This document shows, piece by piece, positions 36,853 to 46,627 of a stretch of 64,000 nucleotides of DNA. The stretch covers positions 1 to 64,000 of the forward strand of contig JADJOV010000006.1 in assembly GCA_016713585.1 (NCBI GenBank). Reading direction: 5' to 3'. The DNA comes from Bdellovibrionales bacterium (GTDB lineage: Bacteria; Bdellovibrionota; Bdellovibrionia; Bdellovibrionales; Bdellovibrionaceae). The notes below the pieces were generated by a model. The model was given only the letters and a program-made list of their open reading frames with translations, did not search any database and was not told where the DNA came from. The first letter of the stretch is position 1. Every line of letters begins with the position of its first letter. Made by a program: the position numbers and the translations under genes.

Positions 36853-37685
36853 TCAAAACTCAACCCGTAATCCGGCCCCGTACGCCATATCCGTAGAGGT
36901 ATCCGGGTCGTCTGGATTCACTGGCGCTGTTTGTTTTGTTATAAAAAGGTCCAAATAGGTATTTTGAAGGCCGAAGTTTTTTCGCCCCTCAAAAGCCCCA
37001 TTCGGATCAATCCAGTTAAGTTGGAACAAAAGACCTGCAGAAAATGTAAATCCAAAATCTGTCGTATAGGAAACCGAATCCACCTCGTTGGCCTCCTTGA
37101 TATTCATCTTCCATGCGGCAGCTTCTGCATAGGGGCAACATATGGTTCATCGAAGAGTGTGTCCAGAATGTACCCCATGCGAATGGAGGGCCTCCTAACT
37201 TCGAGAGTCCTATTTAAACCACTGAAGCTCTCGACTTTTTCTAAAACTCCATAACCAACATCGAAGTGTAATGACCCCAATGTAAAATTGAATTTGTAGC
37301 CCAAGTGAAACTCAGAAAGAGCGACTGGCTCATCGCCAAAGAGGTCTTCGTAATAGTACTCTTCAGCTCCCTCTTCCGTTGTCAGGTTATCCATGAGAAT
37401 TTTTGACTGGGCAAATGAGAATATGAGTCCATGAGTTGGTCGTCTGTCTCGGTACTTGCTGAAGAAGCTTGCCGGGCTTTTAACTTCAACAACATTTGTT
37501 TCATCAAAGTTCGGAAGCTCTCTCATAACCATTGAATCATCTGAGATGACTTCGCTCTCTTCTCCGTGGACGAGCTCCTGAAGCCCGACGAAAGTCACCA
37601 GAATTGCGGTTAGAACTTTTGCAAGACGCAGAAATAGGACCTTCCTCAGTCGACGAAGGTTCATTTCGCGAACGATTTTAGACAT
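36853..37685 (-). CDS. Outer-membrane β-barrel protein, frameshifted in this assembly
   Basis: About 277 residues. A signal sequence (about residues 12-34 from the start at 37685) is followed by alternating hydrophobic strands and a final ...GAGLRVEF, the terminal Phe typical of outer-membrane barrels. The frame breaks near 37127 at a C run: restoring one C gives EPYVAPYAEAAAWKMNIKEA and joins the two parts. The longer frame from 37727 would overlap the start of the divergent glycosidase, so MSKIVREM at 37685 is the more likely start. Substrate or role unknown. Confidence 0.6.
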
Positions 37686-37725
37686 TTTAAGCACGAGCCA
37701 ATAACAGAATTGATACACTAAATGC

Positions 37726-39432
37726 ATGAGTATATTTTGCAGGAAAAAACTGCCTGCTTGGATTCTATTCTTGCTGATTGGCCCTTTTCCTGACCTTCTG
37801 ACAGCTCAGGAGTCTGGGTTGAAGGTCAATGAAGTGGATGTTGCCCTTCAAAAAATGTCCCTTGATGAAAAGGTCGGGCAGCTGTTGATGATTGGATTCC
37901 CGCAGTCCAGGCTCGATATCCGACTCCAGAGGCATATCCAAAAAATCCATGCTAGCGCGTTCATCTTATTCAAGAGAAATATCGAAAGCCTCTCACAGGT
38001 GTCTGACCTCAATTCTAAATTGAGGAAATTCACCAGGCACATTTCTCCGGAGGCCCCACTGATTGCTATTGATCAAGAGGGCGGGGCGGTGGCCCGCATC
38101 GCCACCGTGCCATCAGCTCCAACCGCATTCTCAGTGGGCTTAACAAAAAACCCTGCCCTGGCGTATGAGCTCGGGGCTGAGATGGGCAAAATACTTAAGA
38201 CCTATGGATTTAATATGAATCTCGCCCCTGTGCTTGACCTGACAGATCTGAAAAAGGCCAACTTTATTGGACTTCGGTCCTTTTCGTCAGAGGCAGAAAC
38301 AGCAGCTATGATGAGCACTCAGTATTCCAGAGGTCTGATCGAATCGGGAGTTCTTCCAACTGCGAAACATTTTCCTGGAATGACTTCAATCAGTCAGGAT
38401 CCTCATTTGGAGCTTATCGCTAGTCCAAGGAGCGCCGACGAACTTCGTAAAGAGGATTTGATCACATATCTTAAGTATTTTGAGCTTGGCCCTTTGACTG
38501 CCATCATGATGTCACATCTAATTTACCCGGCTCTTGACTCGACCAAAACTCCCGCCATTTATTCAAGGAAAATTTCCCGCGACTTGCTTCGGACTGAGCT
38601 GGGCTACTCAGGCCTTGTGATTACCGACGATATTCAGATGCGCACTCCGGATTCAAGTACAAAAACCTGGACAAACGCTATCGATTCACTTAAAGCCGGC
38701 GCTGATATTCTTATACTCTCCTGGTCGTTTAGAGATCAGGAGAAAACCTTTTTTGAAATTAAACGTTCGGTTGAGCTCGGAATACTGCCTATTCAGGAGT
38801 TAGATGAGAAGGTCAGACGAATCTTAGTTGTGAAGCGAGGTTTTTCGAAAAGTGAACCTCAGCCTATCAAGGGGGAAGTAACCGTCCATTATTCAAAAAA
38901 GCTAGAAGAAGTGACCAATAAAATATTGAGCACAAATATTCAGGCCATCATGCCAGAGCTTAAGAATTTGAGACTCAGCTCTGGAGTTTGTGTTTATTCA
39001 ACTAGTAGTCACTTTTCGAACTCATTCGGCTTTGAAAAGAAACTATCTGCTAAAACGTATCAGCTCAAACCAGAAACTAAACCAGCGAGCCTTGCTCTGC
39101 ACATGAAGAAAAATCGTTGTAACTTAAATTTGATTCCGATTTATGGTCGTCTGTCCTCTCGCTTGTTGAGCGAGATCAAGGACGCTAGTTTGACCCAAAA
39201 AACTTTCGTGATTAATTTTTCGCACCCAATGATTTTGAGTGGTGTCTGGCCGGATAAACAGACAATTCAGGTAGGGCACGCATATTCGAATTCTGGATTG
39301 GCTCTCGCAAGAGCCCTTGTAAAACTTGGCGAACAACAACAGATTGCACGAGGGGAAGGTCAGCTTTCACCTGGCAGAATTCCCGCAGGACAGACTTCCA
39401 GCGCGAGTCCTCCTAGAACCCAATCGCCATAA
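37726..39432 (+). CDS. Exported glycoside hydrolase family 3 protein, NagZ-like
   Basis: A 568-residue protein with a signal peptide ending LLTAQ. The GH3 N-terminal barrel is clear: IAIDQEGGAVARI, KHFPGMTSISQDPHLE and VITDDIQM. The nucleophile Asp in the TDD motif and the D-x-H of the acid/base loop are retained, although the usual GHG before it is GMT. NagZ-type enzymes remove β-N-acetylglucosamine from peptidoglycan fragments; export suggests action on wall material in the periplasm or outside. The C-terminal 180 residues are a degraded GH3-like domain with a Ser/Pro-rich tail. Intact. Ends 27 bases from atpC (convergent). Confidence 0.8.
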   Translation: MSIFCRKKLPAWILFLLIGPFPDLLTAQESGLKVNEVDVALQKMSLDEKVGQLLMIGFPQSRLDIRLQRHIQKIHASAFILFKRNIESLSQVSDLNSKLRKFTRHISPEAPLIAIDQEGGAVARIATVPSAPTAFSVGLTKNPALAYELGAEMGKILKTYGFNMNLAPVLDLTDLKKANFIGLRSFSSEAETAAMMSTQYSRGLIESGVLPTAKHFPGMTSISQDPHLELIASPRSADELRKEDLITYLKYFELGPLTAIMMSHLIYPALDSTKTPAIYSRKISRDLLRTELGYSGLVITDDIQMRTPDSSTKTWTNAIDSLKAGADILILSWSFRDQEKTFFEIKRSVELGILPIQELDEKVRRILVVKRGFSKSEPQPIKGEVTVHYSKKLEEVTNKILSTNIQAIMPELKNLRLSSGVCVYSTSSHFSNSFGFEKKLSAKTYQLKPETKPASLALHMKKNRCNLNLIPIYGRLSSRLLSEIKDASLTQKTFVINFSHPMILSGVWPDKQTIQVGHAYSNSGLALARALVKLGEQQQIARGEGQLSPGRIPAGQTSSASPPRTQSP

Positions 39433-39458
39433 AAGGCTAACAGGCCCCGTCCAAACTC

Positions 39459-39872
39459 TTAGGCGCCTGGATAGTTTACGAGCTGCAGTCCAGCCCGCGC
39501 TCTGGCGAGTTCTCGTTGCACAGACTCCCAATTCAAATCGTTCATGAACTCATTAGCAAGTCTAGCTTCGGAGTCCTTAATAATTTTCTGGTTTTCCTCG
39601 ACATTGATTTCATTTGCAAAATCAGCCAAGTTCACAAGCAATCGAACCCCAGCTGGGAAAACCTCACAATATCCCCAACTTATAACAGCGGATTTAACCT
39701 GATCTTCAGACTTCAGTTTCCACTTCAGAATGCCTGTCGACAAAGTTGTAATCAATGGTGCGTGTCCCTTCAAGATTTGGATTTCTCCTAACTCTCCGGG
39801 AACAATGACCATTTCAACCTCTTGGTCGACGACAAGCTTTCTTTCGGGAGTCAAAAAGGTCAGCTTAAACAT
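39459..39872 (-). CDS. atpC: ATP synthase epsilon subunit
   Basis: A 137-residue F1 subunit with the N-terminal β-sandwich (FKLTFLTPERKL; VPGELGEIQILKGHAPLITT) and a C-terminal helical hairpin, which in this family can inhibit ATP hydrolysis. ATG 39872 is chosen; the longer frame would extend into atpD. Last gene of the operon, 10 bases after atpD. Confidence 0.93.
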   Translation of the reverse strand: MFKLTFLTPERKLVVDQEVEMVIVPGELGEIQILKGHAPLITTLSTGILKWKLKSEDQVKSAVISWGYCEVFPAGVRLLVNLADFANEINVEENQKIIKDSEARLANEFMNDLNWESVQRELARARAGLQLVNYPGA

Positions 39873-39882
39873 ACTATCACCT

Positions 39883-41289
39883 CTAACCCTGCAACTTTTT
39901 GGCTTTTTCCACTGCCTCTTCGATTGTACCAACCATATAGAAGGCCTGTTCAGGAAGATTATCGTAAACTCCATCTAGAATTTCGCGAAACCCTCTGACA
40001 GTATCCTTGATATCCACATACTTTCCCTTCATTCCTGTAAACTGCTCAGCCACAAAGAATGGTTGGGATAGAAATCGTTGAATTTTCCTTGCCCTTGAAA
40101 CCACAAGTTTATCATCCTCAGAAAGCTCATCCATACCCAAAATCGCGATAATATCTTGAAGTTCTCGATATCTTTGAAGCAAAGCTTGCACGTCACGAGC
40201 GGTCTTATAATGAACATCACCTACGATTTGTGGATCCAAAATTCGCGAAGTTGAAGATAGTGGGTGAACCGCGGGGAAGATCGCCATAGCAGCAATGTCC
40301 CGATCCAAGTTTGTCGTTGCATCCAAGTGAGTAAAAGTAGTTGCAGGAGCTGGATCCGTGTAGTCATCCGCAGGTACGTAAACGGCTTGGACCGAGGTTA
40401 TAGAACCTTTTTTAGTTGATGTAATACGCTCCTGAAGAACGCCCATTTCTGTTCCCAATGTTGGCTGATAACCCACGGCTGATGGAATTCGACCTAAAAG
40501 GGCCGAAACTTCCGCTCCCGCTTGGGTAAATCGGAAAATATTGTCCACGAAAAAGAGAACGTCTTGATTCTCTACATCTCTGAAATATTCAGCAACGGTC
40601 AAACCTGTCAACGCAACACGAGCACGAGCCCCTGGCGGCTCATTCATCTGACCAAAAACGAGTGCTGTTTTTTCAATAACCCCAGACTCCTTCATTTCTC
40701 TCCAAAGGTCATTTCCTTCTCGAGTTCTTTCCCCAACACCTGCAAATACAGAATAGCCACCGTGCTCAGTTGCAATATTTCGAATGAGCTCTTGAATCAA
40801 GACGGTTTTGCCAACTCCAGCACCACCGAATAGTCCAATCTTTCCACCCTTAGCGTAGGGGGCAAGCAAATCGATGACTTTAATTCCAGTCATTAACATT
40901 TCTGTTGCTGTGGCTTGATCCTCGAATTTAGGAGCAAGTCTATGAATTGGCCAACGTTCTTTAGTTTTGACTTCACCAGCCTCATCAACAGGCTCACCGA
41001 TAACGTTGATAATTCGACCTAGAGATTCTTTTCCCACTGGGGCCGTAATCATATTGCCGGTATTCTGAACTTTTTGCCCTCGCACCAAACCCTCTGTGGC
41101 TTCCATCGCAACCGTCCGAACGACGTTGTCCCCAAGATGCTGAGCAACTTCTAGCACTAGGTTGTACTCTTTATCAGAAACGGATTTATTTGTGACCCTG
41201 AGGGCAGTGTTGATTGCTGGCAGCTCGCCGCTTTCGAATTCAACGTCGACAACTGGTCCTAAAACTTGTTTAACTTTTCCGTATGCCAT
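39883..41289 (-). CDS. atpD: ATP synthase beta subunit
   Basis: A 468-residue catalytic subunit of F1. P-loop GGAGVGKTVLIQELI, catalytic Glu region GVGERTREGNDL, and the DELSEED loop variant DELSEDD near the C-terminus, which contacts gamma. Normal length, intact, 14 bases after atpG. Confidence 0.97.
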   Translation of the reverse strand: MAYGKVKQVLGPVVDVEFESGELPAINTALRVTNKSVSDKEYNLVLEVAQHLGDNVVRTVAMEATEGLVRGQKVQNTGNMITAPVGKESLGRIINVIGEPVDEAGEVKTKERWPIHRLAPKFEDQATATEMLMTGIKVIDLLAPYAKGGKIGLFGGAGVGKTVLIQELIRNIATEHGGYSVFAGVGERTREGNDLWREMKESGVIEKTALVFGQMNEPPGARARVALTGLTVAEYFRDVENQDVLFFVDNIFRFTQAGAEVSALLGRIPSAVGYQPTLGTEMGVLQERITSTKKGSITSVQAVYVPADDYTDPAPATTFTHLDATTNLDRDIAAMAIFPAVHPLSSTSRILDPQIVGDVHYKTARDVQALLQRYRELQDIIAILGMDELSEDDKLVVSRARKIQRFLSQPFFVAEQFTGMKGKYVDIKDTVRGFREILDGVYDNLPEQAFYMVGTIEEAVEKAKKLQG

Positions 41290-41303
41290 TCTTATCGCTC
41301 CCG

Positions 41304-42185
41304 TTATCGCAAGGCTTCCGCGCCGCTTGTAATTTCAATGAGTTGACTTGTAATCTTTTCTTGTCTCGCCTTATTGTAGGTGAGAGTTAAACTAGCAATC
41401 ATATCTCGCGCATTATTCGATGCGCTTTCCATTGCCGTCATCCTCGCTCCGTGCTCAGCAGCGACACTTTCCGACATACAACGATAGACCTGCAGATCAA
41501 AATGCTTAATCAATAGCTGTTCAACAATTTTTTGTGGCGATGGTTCAAAAATAAGATCCACAGCAAATTCCTGAATATTGTCTTTTTCACTAAACGAAGT
41601 GTTATCTATTCCAATTGGAATAAGGGTCTCACAGGCCACAGTTTGAGTGATGGCAGATTTAAATTCATTATAGATCATTCGAACTTCATCATAACTTCCG
41701 CTCAGATACTGCTTAAGCAACTTATCAGCAACATGGGCGGCCAAATCATAGGAAATATCTTTATCAAGTTTTGAATGATAGCCAATCGGAGTCACACCCC
41801 TCTTTACGAAAAAATCGTGTCCTCTTCTTCCAATAAAGAAAAAATCTATTTTTTCGTATTTGCTTTTGTTTTCTGCAAGGTATGTTTCTGCAAACTTACT
41901 GATGTTGCCGTTAAAGCCGCCACAAAGACCGCGATCAGAGGTCATCACGACCAAAAGGACTTTCCTAATTTCTCCCTTAGCTTCCATCAGAGGATGGGAG
42001 ATCTTTTGTGTAATTGCAATATCCGCAATGACGGATTTAATTCCTAGAGCATAAGGGCGCATTGCCACAATATTATTTTGTGCCTTTCTCAACTTAGCCG
42101 CCGACACTAACTTCATCGCTTTCGTGATTTGTTGAGTGTTTTTGGTAGAATCAATACGTGCGCGAATGTCCTTTAAGGTGGCCAT
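41304..42185 (-). CDS. atpG: ATP synthase gamma subunit
   Basis: A 293-residue central-stalk subunit. The N-terminal helix (LKDIRARIDSTKNTQQITKA) and C-terminal helix (NARDMIASLTLTYNKARQEK) form the rotor coiled coil, and TSDRGLCGGFN marks the Rossmann-like middle domain. Intact, three bases after atpA. Confidence 0.95.
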   Translation of the reverse strand: MATLKDIRARIDSTKNTQQITKAMKLVSAAKLRKAQNNIVAMRPYALGIKSVIADIAITQKISHPLMEAKGEIRKVLLVVMTSDRGLCGGFNGNISKFAETYLAENKSKYEKIDFFFIGRRGHDFFVKRGVTPIGYHSKLDKDISYDLAAHVADKLLKQYLSGSYDEVRMIYNEFKSAITQTVACETLIPIGIDNTSFSEKDNIQEFAVDLIFEPSPQKIVEQLLIKHFDLQVYRCMSESVAAEHGARMTAMESASNNARDMIASLTLTYNKARQEKITSQLIEITSGAEALR

Positions 42186-42188
42186 GAA

Positions 42189-43721
42189 CTATTTCTTTCC
42201 CGCAGTCGCCTGAAAAACAGCTTTAAATTCCTCAAGTGCATTCAAAAGTAGTTTTTTTATGTCATCTGCGACCTGCTTCTTTTCAGCAATATTCTTCATG
42301 ATATGTGAATGCTTCTGTCGCAAGTACTCAAGCATTTCCTTTTCATACCTTTGAACGTCTACCTCAGAATAAATATCTAAGAATCCTTGGGTTGCCGCAA
42401 AAATACTTGCAACCTGTTCCTCAACTTTAAGAGGTTGATACTGACCCTGCTTAAGAAGTTCAACAAGTCGACGTCCTCGAGCTAGCTGCTGCTGTGTTGC
42501 TTTATCCAGATCAGATGCAAAAGCTGCAAAAGCCTCCATCGCCCGATACTGAGCTAACTCAAGTTTCACCGAACCGGCCACCTGCTTCATGGCCTTAATT
42601 TGGGCCGCGCCACCAACCCTCGAAACCGACTTACCAATTGAAACCGCAGGTCTGATTCCTTTGTAAAATAAATCAGACTCTAAGAAAATCTGTCCATCGG
42701 TAATTGAGATAACGTTTGTTGGAATATAGGCGGCAATATCACCAGCCTGGGTTTCAATAATAGGAAGTGCTGTGAGAGAGCCTCCGCCCTTATCATCAGA
42801 CAACTTTGCAGCTCTTTCCAATAAGCGCGAGTGAAGATAGAAAACGTCCCCAGGATAAGCTTCTCGACCAGGAGGACGGCGAAGGAGCAAGGAAAGTTGA
42901 CGATAGGCCTGTGCCTGCTTAGTCAAATCATCGTAAATAATCAACGCGTGTCTGCCGCTGTCTCTAAAATACTCAGCCATTGTCGTTCCTGAATAGGCTG
43001 AAAGAAACTGCAATGGAGCTGGGTCAGACGCATTCGCCGCAATAACAGTTGTGTAATCCATGGCCCCAGCAGCTCGCAATTTTTCAACAACGACCGCAAC
43101 TGTAGATTGTTTCTGTCCGATCGCTACATAAAAACAATGAACATTTTGACCTTTTTGATTGATTATTGTGTCAATGGCAATGGCTGTTTTCCCAGTCTGA
43201 CGGTCACCAATAATCAATTCACGTTGTCCTCTTCCGATAGGAATCAATGAATCGATGGATTTAATTCCTGTTTGAAGTGGTTCTGCGACTGGCTGTCGGT
43301 AAACAATTCCCGGAGCCTTAATTTCAACAACTCGTGAATGAGCTGTTTGAATCGGACCTCTTCCGTCAATGGCAGTACCTAACGCATCAACTACTCGGCC
43401 CAAAAGAGCTTCACCCACCGGAACTTCAACAATCTTCTTGGTCCGCTTAACAATGTCGCCTTCTTTGATCATCCGGTCTTCACCGAAAATCACAACGCCG
43501 ACATGAGAGTCTTCTAAGTTAAGAACCATTCCAGTCACCTGATTTGGAAACTCAACCAGCTCACCAGCCATTACATTTTCCAACCCGTAGACTCGGGCAA
43601 CTCCGTCTCCAACAGAAAGGACACTTCCTGTTTCGGTGACCTCGATCTTCTTGTTATACTGACCAATTTGTTCTTTCAAAACTCGGCTGATTTCATCCGC
43701 TCGAATATGGCTTGTTTCCAT
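42189..43721 (-). CDS. atpA: ATP synthase alpha subunit
   Basis: A 510-residue F1 subunit with a noncatalytic nucleotide site: P-loop GDRQTGKTAIAIDTI, then LLLRRPPGREAYPGDVFYLH and the C-terminal helical domain. Start METhSHIRADEISRV-type N-terminus (begins METSHIRADE). Intact. Confidence 0.97.
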   Translation of the reverse strand: METSHIRADEISRVLKEQIGQYNKKIEVTETGSVLSVGDGVARVYGLENVMAGELVEFPNQVTGMVLNLEDSHVGVVIFGEDRMIKEGDIVKRTKKIVEVPVGEALLGRVVDALGTAIDGRGPIQTAHSRVVEIKAPGIVYRQPVAEPLQTGIKSIDSLIPIGRGQRELIIGDRQTGKTAIAIDTIINQKGQNVHCFYVAIGQKQSTVAVVVEKLRAAGAMDYTTVIAANASDPAPLQFLSAYSGTTMAEYFRDSGRHALIIYDDLTKQAQAYRQLSLLLRRPPGREAYPGDVFYLHSRLLERAAKLSDDKGGGSLTALPIIETQAGDIAAYIPTNVISITDGQIFLESDLFYKGIRPAVSIGKSVSRVGGAAQIKAMKQVAGSVKLELAQYRAMEAFAAFASDLDKATQQQLARGRRLVELLKQGQYQPLKVEEQVASIFAATQGFLDIYSEVDVQRYEKEMLEYLRQKHSHIMKNIAEKKQVADDIKKLLLNALEEFKAVFQATAGKK

Positions 43722-43737
43722 AACCAGTAGGTCTCCT

Positions 43738-44277
43738 TTAGTTATTCACTAGTACTTCATTCATACGACGAAGATGTGTCTCGACGCTATCGTCAAAAGT
43801 CCAACCGCCAACATCAGCGACAACACCACCCAAAATGGAAGGATCTTCTTTGAACGTTAAAACGATTTTTTTCATTAAAGTTGTAGCAATCCGACTTTCG
43901 AGCTCCCCTTGAACTTTAAGATCCAGTGGCCTAGCCGCGCGAACTACTCCACGAGTGACTCCTGACTCTTGATCTAAAAGCATTTGGTAAGATTCAATAA
44001 TGCTACCAAGATGAGCCAATCTTCCATTTTTCGTTAATACCAACATCAAGTTAGAAGTCTCAGAGGCCAATTTTTGTGATGATATTGCGGTTTTGATGCT
44101 CTCAATTTTTATCTCAGCTGTAACCACTGGAGATGAAAAAAACGCCTGAATTTCTGCTCGATTGAATGGTTCCTGAATTGCCTTCAATTCACTTAAAACA
44201 ATCGCCTGATTGTTGCTTTCTTTTGTAACGGACAGAAGTGCTTTAGCGTAACGGCGAGAAAGTTCCGTCTGACTCAT
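43738..44277 (-). CDS. atpH: ATP synthase delta subunit
   Basis: A 179-residue peripheral-stalk subunit linking F1 to the b dimer. N-terminal helical bundle (SRRYAKALLSVTKE) and C-terminal β domain (DPSILGGVVADVGGWTFDDS). Its ATG overlaps the atpF stop (ATGA). Intact. Confidence 0.93.
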   Translation of the reverse strand: MSQTELSRRYAKALLSVTKESNNQAIVLSELKAIQEPFNRAEIQAFFSSPVVTAEIKIESIKTAISSQKLASETSNLMLVLTKNGRLAHLGSIIESYQMLLDQESGVTRGVVRAARPLDLKVQGELESRIATTLMKKIVLTFKEDPSILGGVVADVGGWTFDDSVETHLRRMNEVLVNN

Positions 44278-44777
44278 GCATTAACTCCAGGGAATCCCTT
44301 TGTGAAATCATTTTGAAGTTTCTGATGATCTTCTTTACCAATATCTTTTGTTAAAACCTGCCTTGCCAATTTCATAGATTCAGCAATGGCTTGGTTCTTA
44401 ACAGCACGGTGGGCCTTCATGGCTTCCACTTCAGCGGTGGATTTAGCCTCTTCTCTAATTCGTCTTGCTGCTTCGACAGCATCATTAATCATCATTTTTT
44501 TAAGATCTGCTGCTTCGGCCCGCACTCGAGCGATATTTTCTGCTGTGAAAGAGGAAAGTAGATCCAGCTTGTGTTTGATATCGAGCAGACTTTTCTCTGC
44601 TTCAGCTTGAAGTTTTTTTGATTTTTCTGCAGCCTTAATATAAGTGGCTCGTCTTTCTGAAAAGAGGCCGACAATTTTAGCCTTGGTGTAATAAGCAAGT
44701 ACTGAAAATAAGATGATAAGATTAATTGCCTGCCAGATTACTACCTTTGGTACTCCATCTACTTGATGTGGTGTCAT
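44274..44777 (-). CDS. atpF: ATP synthase b subunit
   Basis: A 167-residue stator subunit: one N-terminal membrane helix (WQAINLIILFSVLAYYTK) followed by a long charged right-handed coiled coil rich in Ala, Lys and Glu. It pairs with the b' subunit encoded just upstream. Intact. Confidence 0.9.
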   Translation of the reverse strand: MTPHQVDGVPKVVIWQAINLIILFSVLAYYTKAKIVGLFSERRATYIKAAEKSKKLQAEAEKSLLDIKHKLDLLSSFTAENIARVRAEAADLKKMMINDAVEAARRIREEAKSTAEVEAMKAHRAVKNQAIAESMKLARQVLTKDIGKEDHQKLQNDFTKGFPGVNA

Positions 44778-44780
44778 TTT

Positions 44781-45224
44781 CTATTTTCCCAACATTTTAT
44801 TGGTAATGGCCATACTAAGATTTGTTGTTTGTGAATAAAGCTCTTCAGTCGTAGAAGCCAAGGCCGTCTGCAGAGATTTTCGGGAAGCCTCAAGGGATTG
44901 GTGTGCTTCGGCTCTCGCTTGCCCGATTATTTTTTCATATTCAACCGTCGCCTCTTGCTTTAGCTGCCGATAAATTTCCTGAACATGATGATGAATTTCA
45001 CGAACTTTGGCCTCATATTGCGAATGCAGCTCTGTTGATTTCCTTTGATGCTCTACAACAAGCTCTTCCGTACCCTTCGTTCGGAATTCTCGTTCGGCCG
45101 CTGCCTTCGCGTAAGGCGTGAAGACATAGAGAGCTAGAAATGTAAATATACCAATATATAAAAAGAATTGGATAAATACAGTTTCATTGATGCCTAGTTG
45201 TTGCAGTAGTGACATTTGATTCAT
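44781..45224 (-). CDS. atpF': ATP synthase b' subunit
   Basis: A 147-residue second stator subunit: membrane helix at about residues 15-35 (VFIQFFLYIGIFTFLALYVF), then a coiled coil with EREFRTKGTEELV and repeated Ala/Glu/Lys. Distinct from the gene downstream, so the stator is a b/b' heterodimer. First gene of the operon; the bactofilin gene lies 57 bases upstream in the same direction. Confidence 0.88.
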   Translation of the reverse strand: MNQMSLLQQLGINETVFIQFFLYIGIFTFLALYVFTPYAKAAAEREFRTKGTEELVVEHQRKSTELHSQYEAKVREIHHHVQEIYRQLKQEATVEYEKIIGQARAEAHQSLEASRKSLQTALASTTEELYSQTTNLSMAITNKMLGK

Positions 45225-45281
45225 CCTGTTTGAGCGAGCTTCGTGATTATCATTGGCTAAAGAATGAGGTCAAGGCAAAAT

Positions 45282-45641
45282 CTATGTCTTTGGCATATAG
45301 GAGGCTCCCTCAAAGACAACCCCTTCATCTATGCGAAGACTTGGAGACGTAACAGTGCCTTTAAATATTGCGGGTGGATGCATAATAACGCGTCGTCGCG
45401 CGTAAATGTTGCCGGCCACTTGTCCACTAATGATAATTATGTCGGCCTCAATTTGTGCCTCAACAATCGCGGTTTCTGCAATCACGAGAGTGTCCTTAGT
45501 GAATATCTCTCCTTTGAATTGTCCTCCAATTTGCACAGTCCCTTCAAAGCTCAGCTTGCCTTCGAAGGCTGAACCTTGATCAAGAATAGCGGTCACCTGT
45601 CCACTCAATGACTCTGGCCGAAGTGTCTCGATAGCCGTCAC
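45282..45641 (-). CDS. Bactofilin
   Basis: A 119-residue DUF583 protein with short strands repeating in a right-handed β-helix (GKLSFEGTVQIGGQFKGEIF, ISGQVAGNIYARRRVIMHPP) and no membrane segment. Bactofilins form filaments that scaffold wall enzymes, and in some bacteria (such as Myxococcus) hold the ParABS origin complex. Its ATG overlaps the parB stop, consistent with a role in chromosome positioning. Confidence 0.88.
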   Translation of the reverse strand: MTAIETLRPESLSGQVTAILDQGSAFEGKLSFEGTVQIGGQFKGEIFTKDTLVIAETAIVEAQIEADIIIISGQVAGNIYARRRVIMHPPAIFKGTVTSPSLRIDEGVVFEGASYMPKT

Positions 45642-46627
45642 GAGTGAGCCTCCTTCAAATGATCCACAATTTTCGTGAGTTCCTCATCAGAGTAGAAATA
45701 GATAGAGATTTTACCTTTAGAATTGAGGTAATCAATGTTCACCTTAGTTCCAAGTTTTCTTTGGAGTTCTTCGCTAAGACCTTTAATTAGGCGCAATGTG
45801 ACGTTATTGTCCCCAACCTGCTCTTTCATCTTGGCATTTTCGACTGAAGTGACGCCTTTTGCCTTTAAATCCTGGACTATTTTTTCTAATTTTCGAACAG
45901 GTATTCTTTCATTTAGAACGCGCTTCGCCATTCCAAGTATTTGTACTTTATCCTCTAGAGCTAACAAGACCTTCGCATGGCCAACAGAAATTTCCTTTCT
46001 TCGAATCATATCCTTTGCTTCCACTGGAAGACCTAACAATCTTATGGCATTTGCGATTGTGGCTCGATCCTTACCTACCTTTTCAGAGACCTGCTGTTGT
46101 GAAAGCTGAAATTCCTCAATAAGCTTTGAGTAGGCGTCAGCCTCCTCAAGAGGATCTAAATCTTCTCGTTGAATGTTTTCTATGATTGCTAGTTCTAAGC
46201 TTTCCTTGTCTGTATAGGTCTTTATGAGAACTGGGACATCATGGAGTCCTGCTATTTGCGCAGCCCGCCATCGCCTTTCTCCTGCAACTATCTCAAATTT
46301 TGAGGGATGGGATGTCTTTCGCACAGTGATTGGCTGAAGAATTCCATTTGATTTGATTGATTGCGCAAGTTCCTCAAGACTTGTTTTTGAAAACTGCTGT
46401 CTCGGTTGAAATGCCCCGGGCTGCAGCTTATCAATGGCAACTTGCCAAACCTTACCCTCAGTTGCCATTGCCATTGCTGGTGGCTGTGACATTTGCTGCG
46501 GTAAAGGGGCCTGGCTTTCTTTCTTTTGGACTGGATTCTGGTCTGGCTGATGTCCACCAAGAAGGGACCCTAATCCCCTTCCTAGACTTTTTCTTTTGTT
46601 ATCTTTATCGTTAGTAAGTTCAGGCAT
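45638..46627 (-). CDS. parB: Chromosome-partitioning protein ParB
   Basis: A 329-residue ParB. After a Gln/Pro-rich N-terminal tail (about residues 15-60) comes the CTPase/DNA-clamp domain with FEIVAGERRWRAAQIAGL (GERRxR), the helix-turn-helix (LSQQQVSEKVGKDRATIANA) that reads parS, and a C-terminal dimer domain. It overlaps the end of parA by eight bases. Two parS sites lie close upstream of parA. Intact. Confidence 0.96.
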   Translation of the reverse strand: MPELTNDKDNKRKSLGRGLGSLLGGHQPDQNPVQKKESQAPLPQQMSQPPAMAMATEGKVWQVAIDKLQPGAFQPRQQFSKTSLEELAQSIKSNGILQPITVRKTSHPSKFEIVAGERRWRAAQIAGLHDVPVLIKTYTDKESLELAIIENIQREDLDPLEEADAYSKLIEEFQLSQQQVSEKVGKDRATIANAIRLLGLPVEAKDMIRRKEISVGHAKVLLALEDKVQILGMAKRVLNERIPVRKLEKIVQDLKAKGVTSVENAKMKEQVGDNNVTLRLIKGLSEELQRKLGTKVNIDYLNSKGKISIYFYSDEELTKIVDHLKEAHS

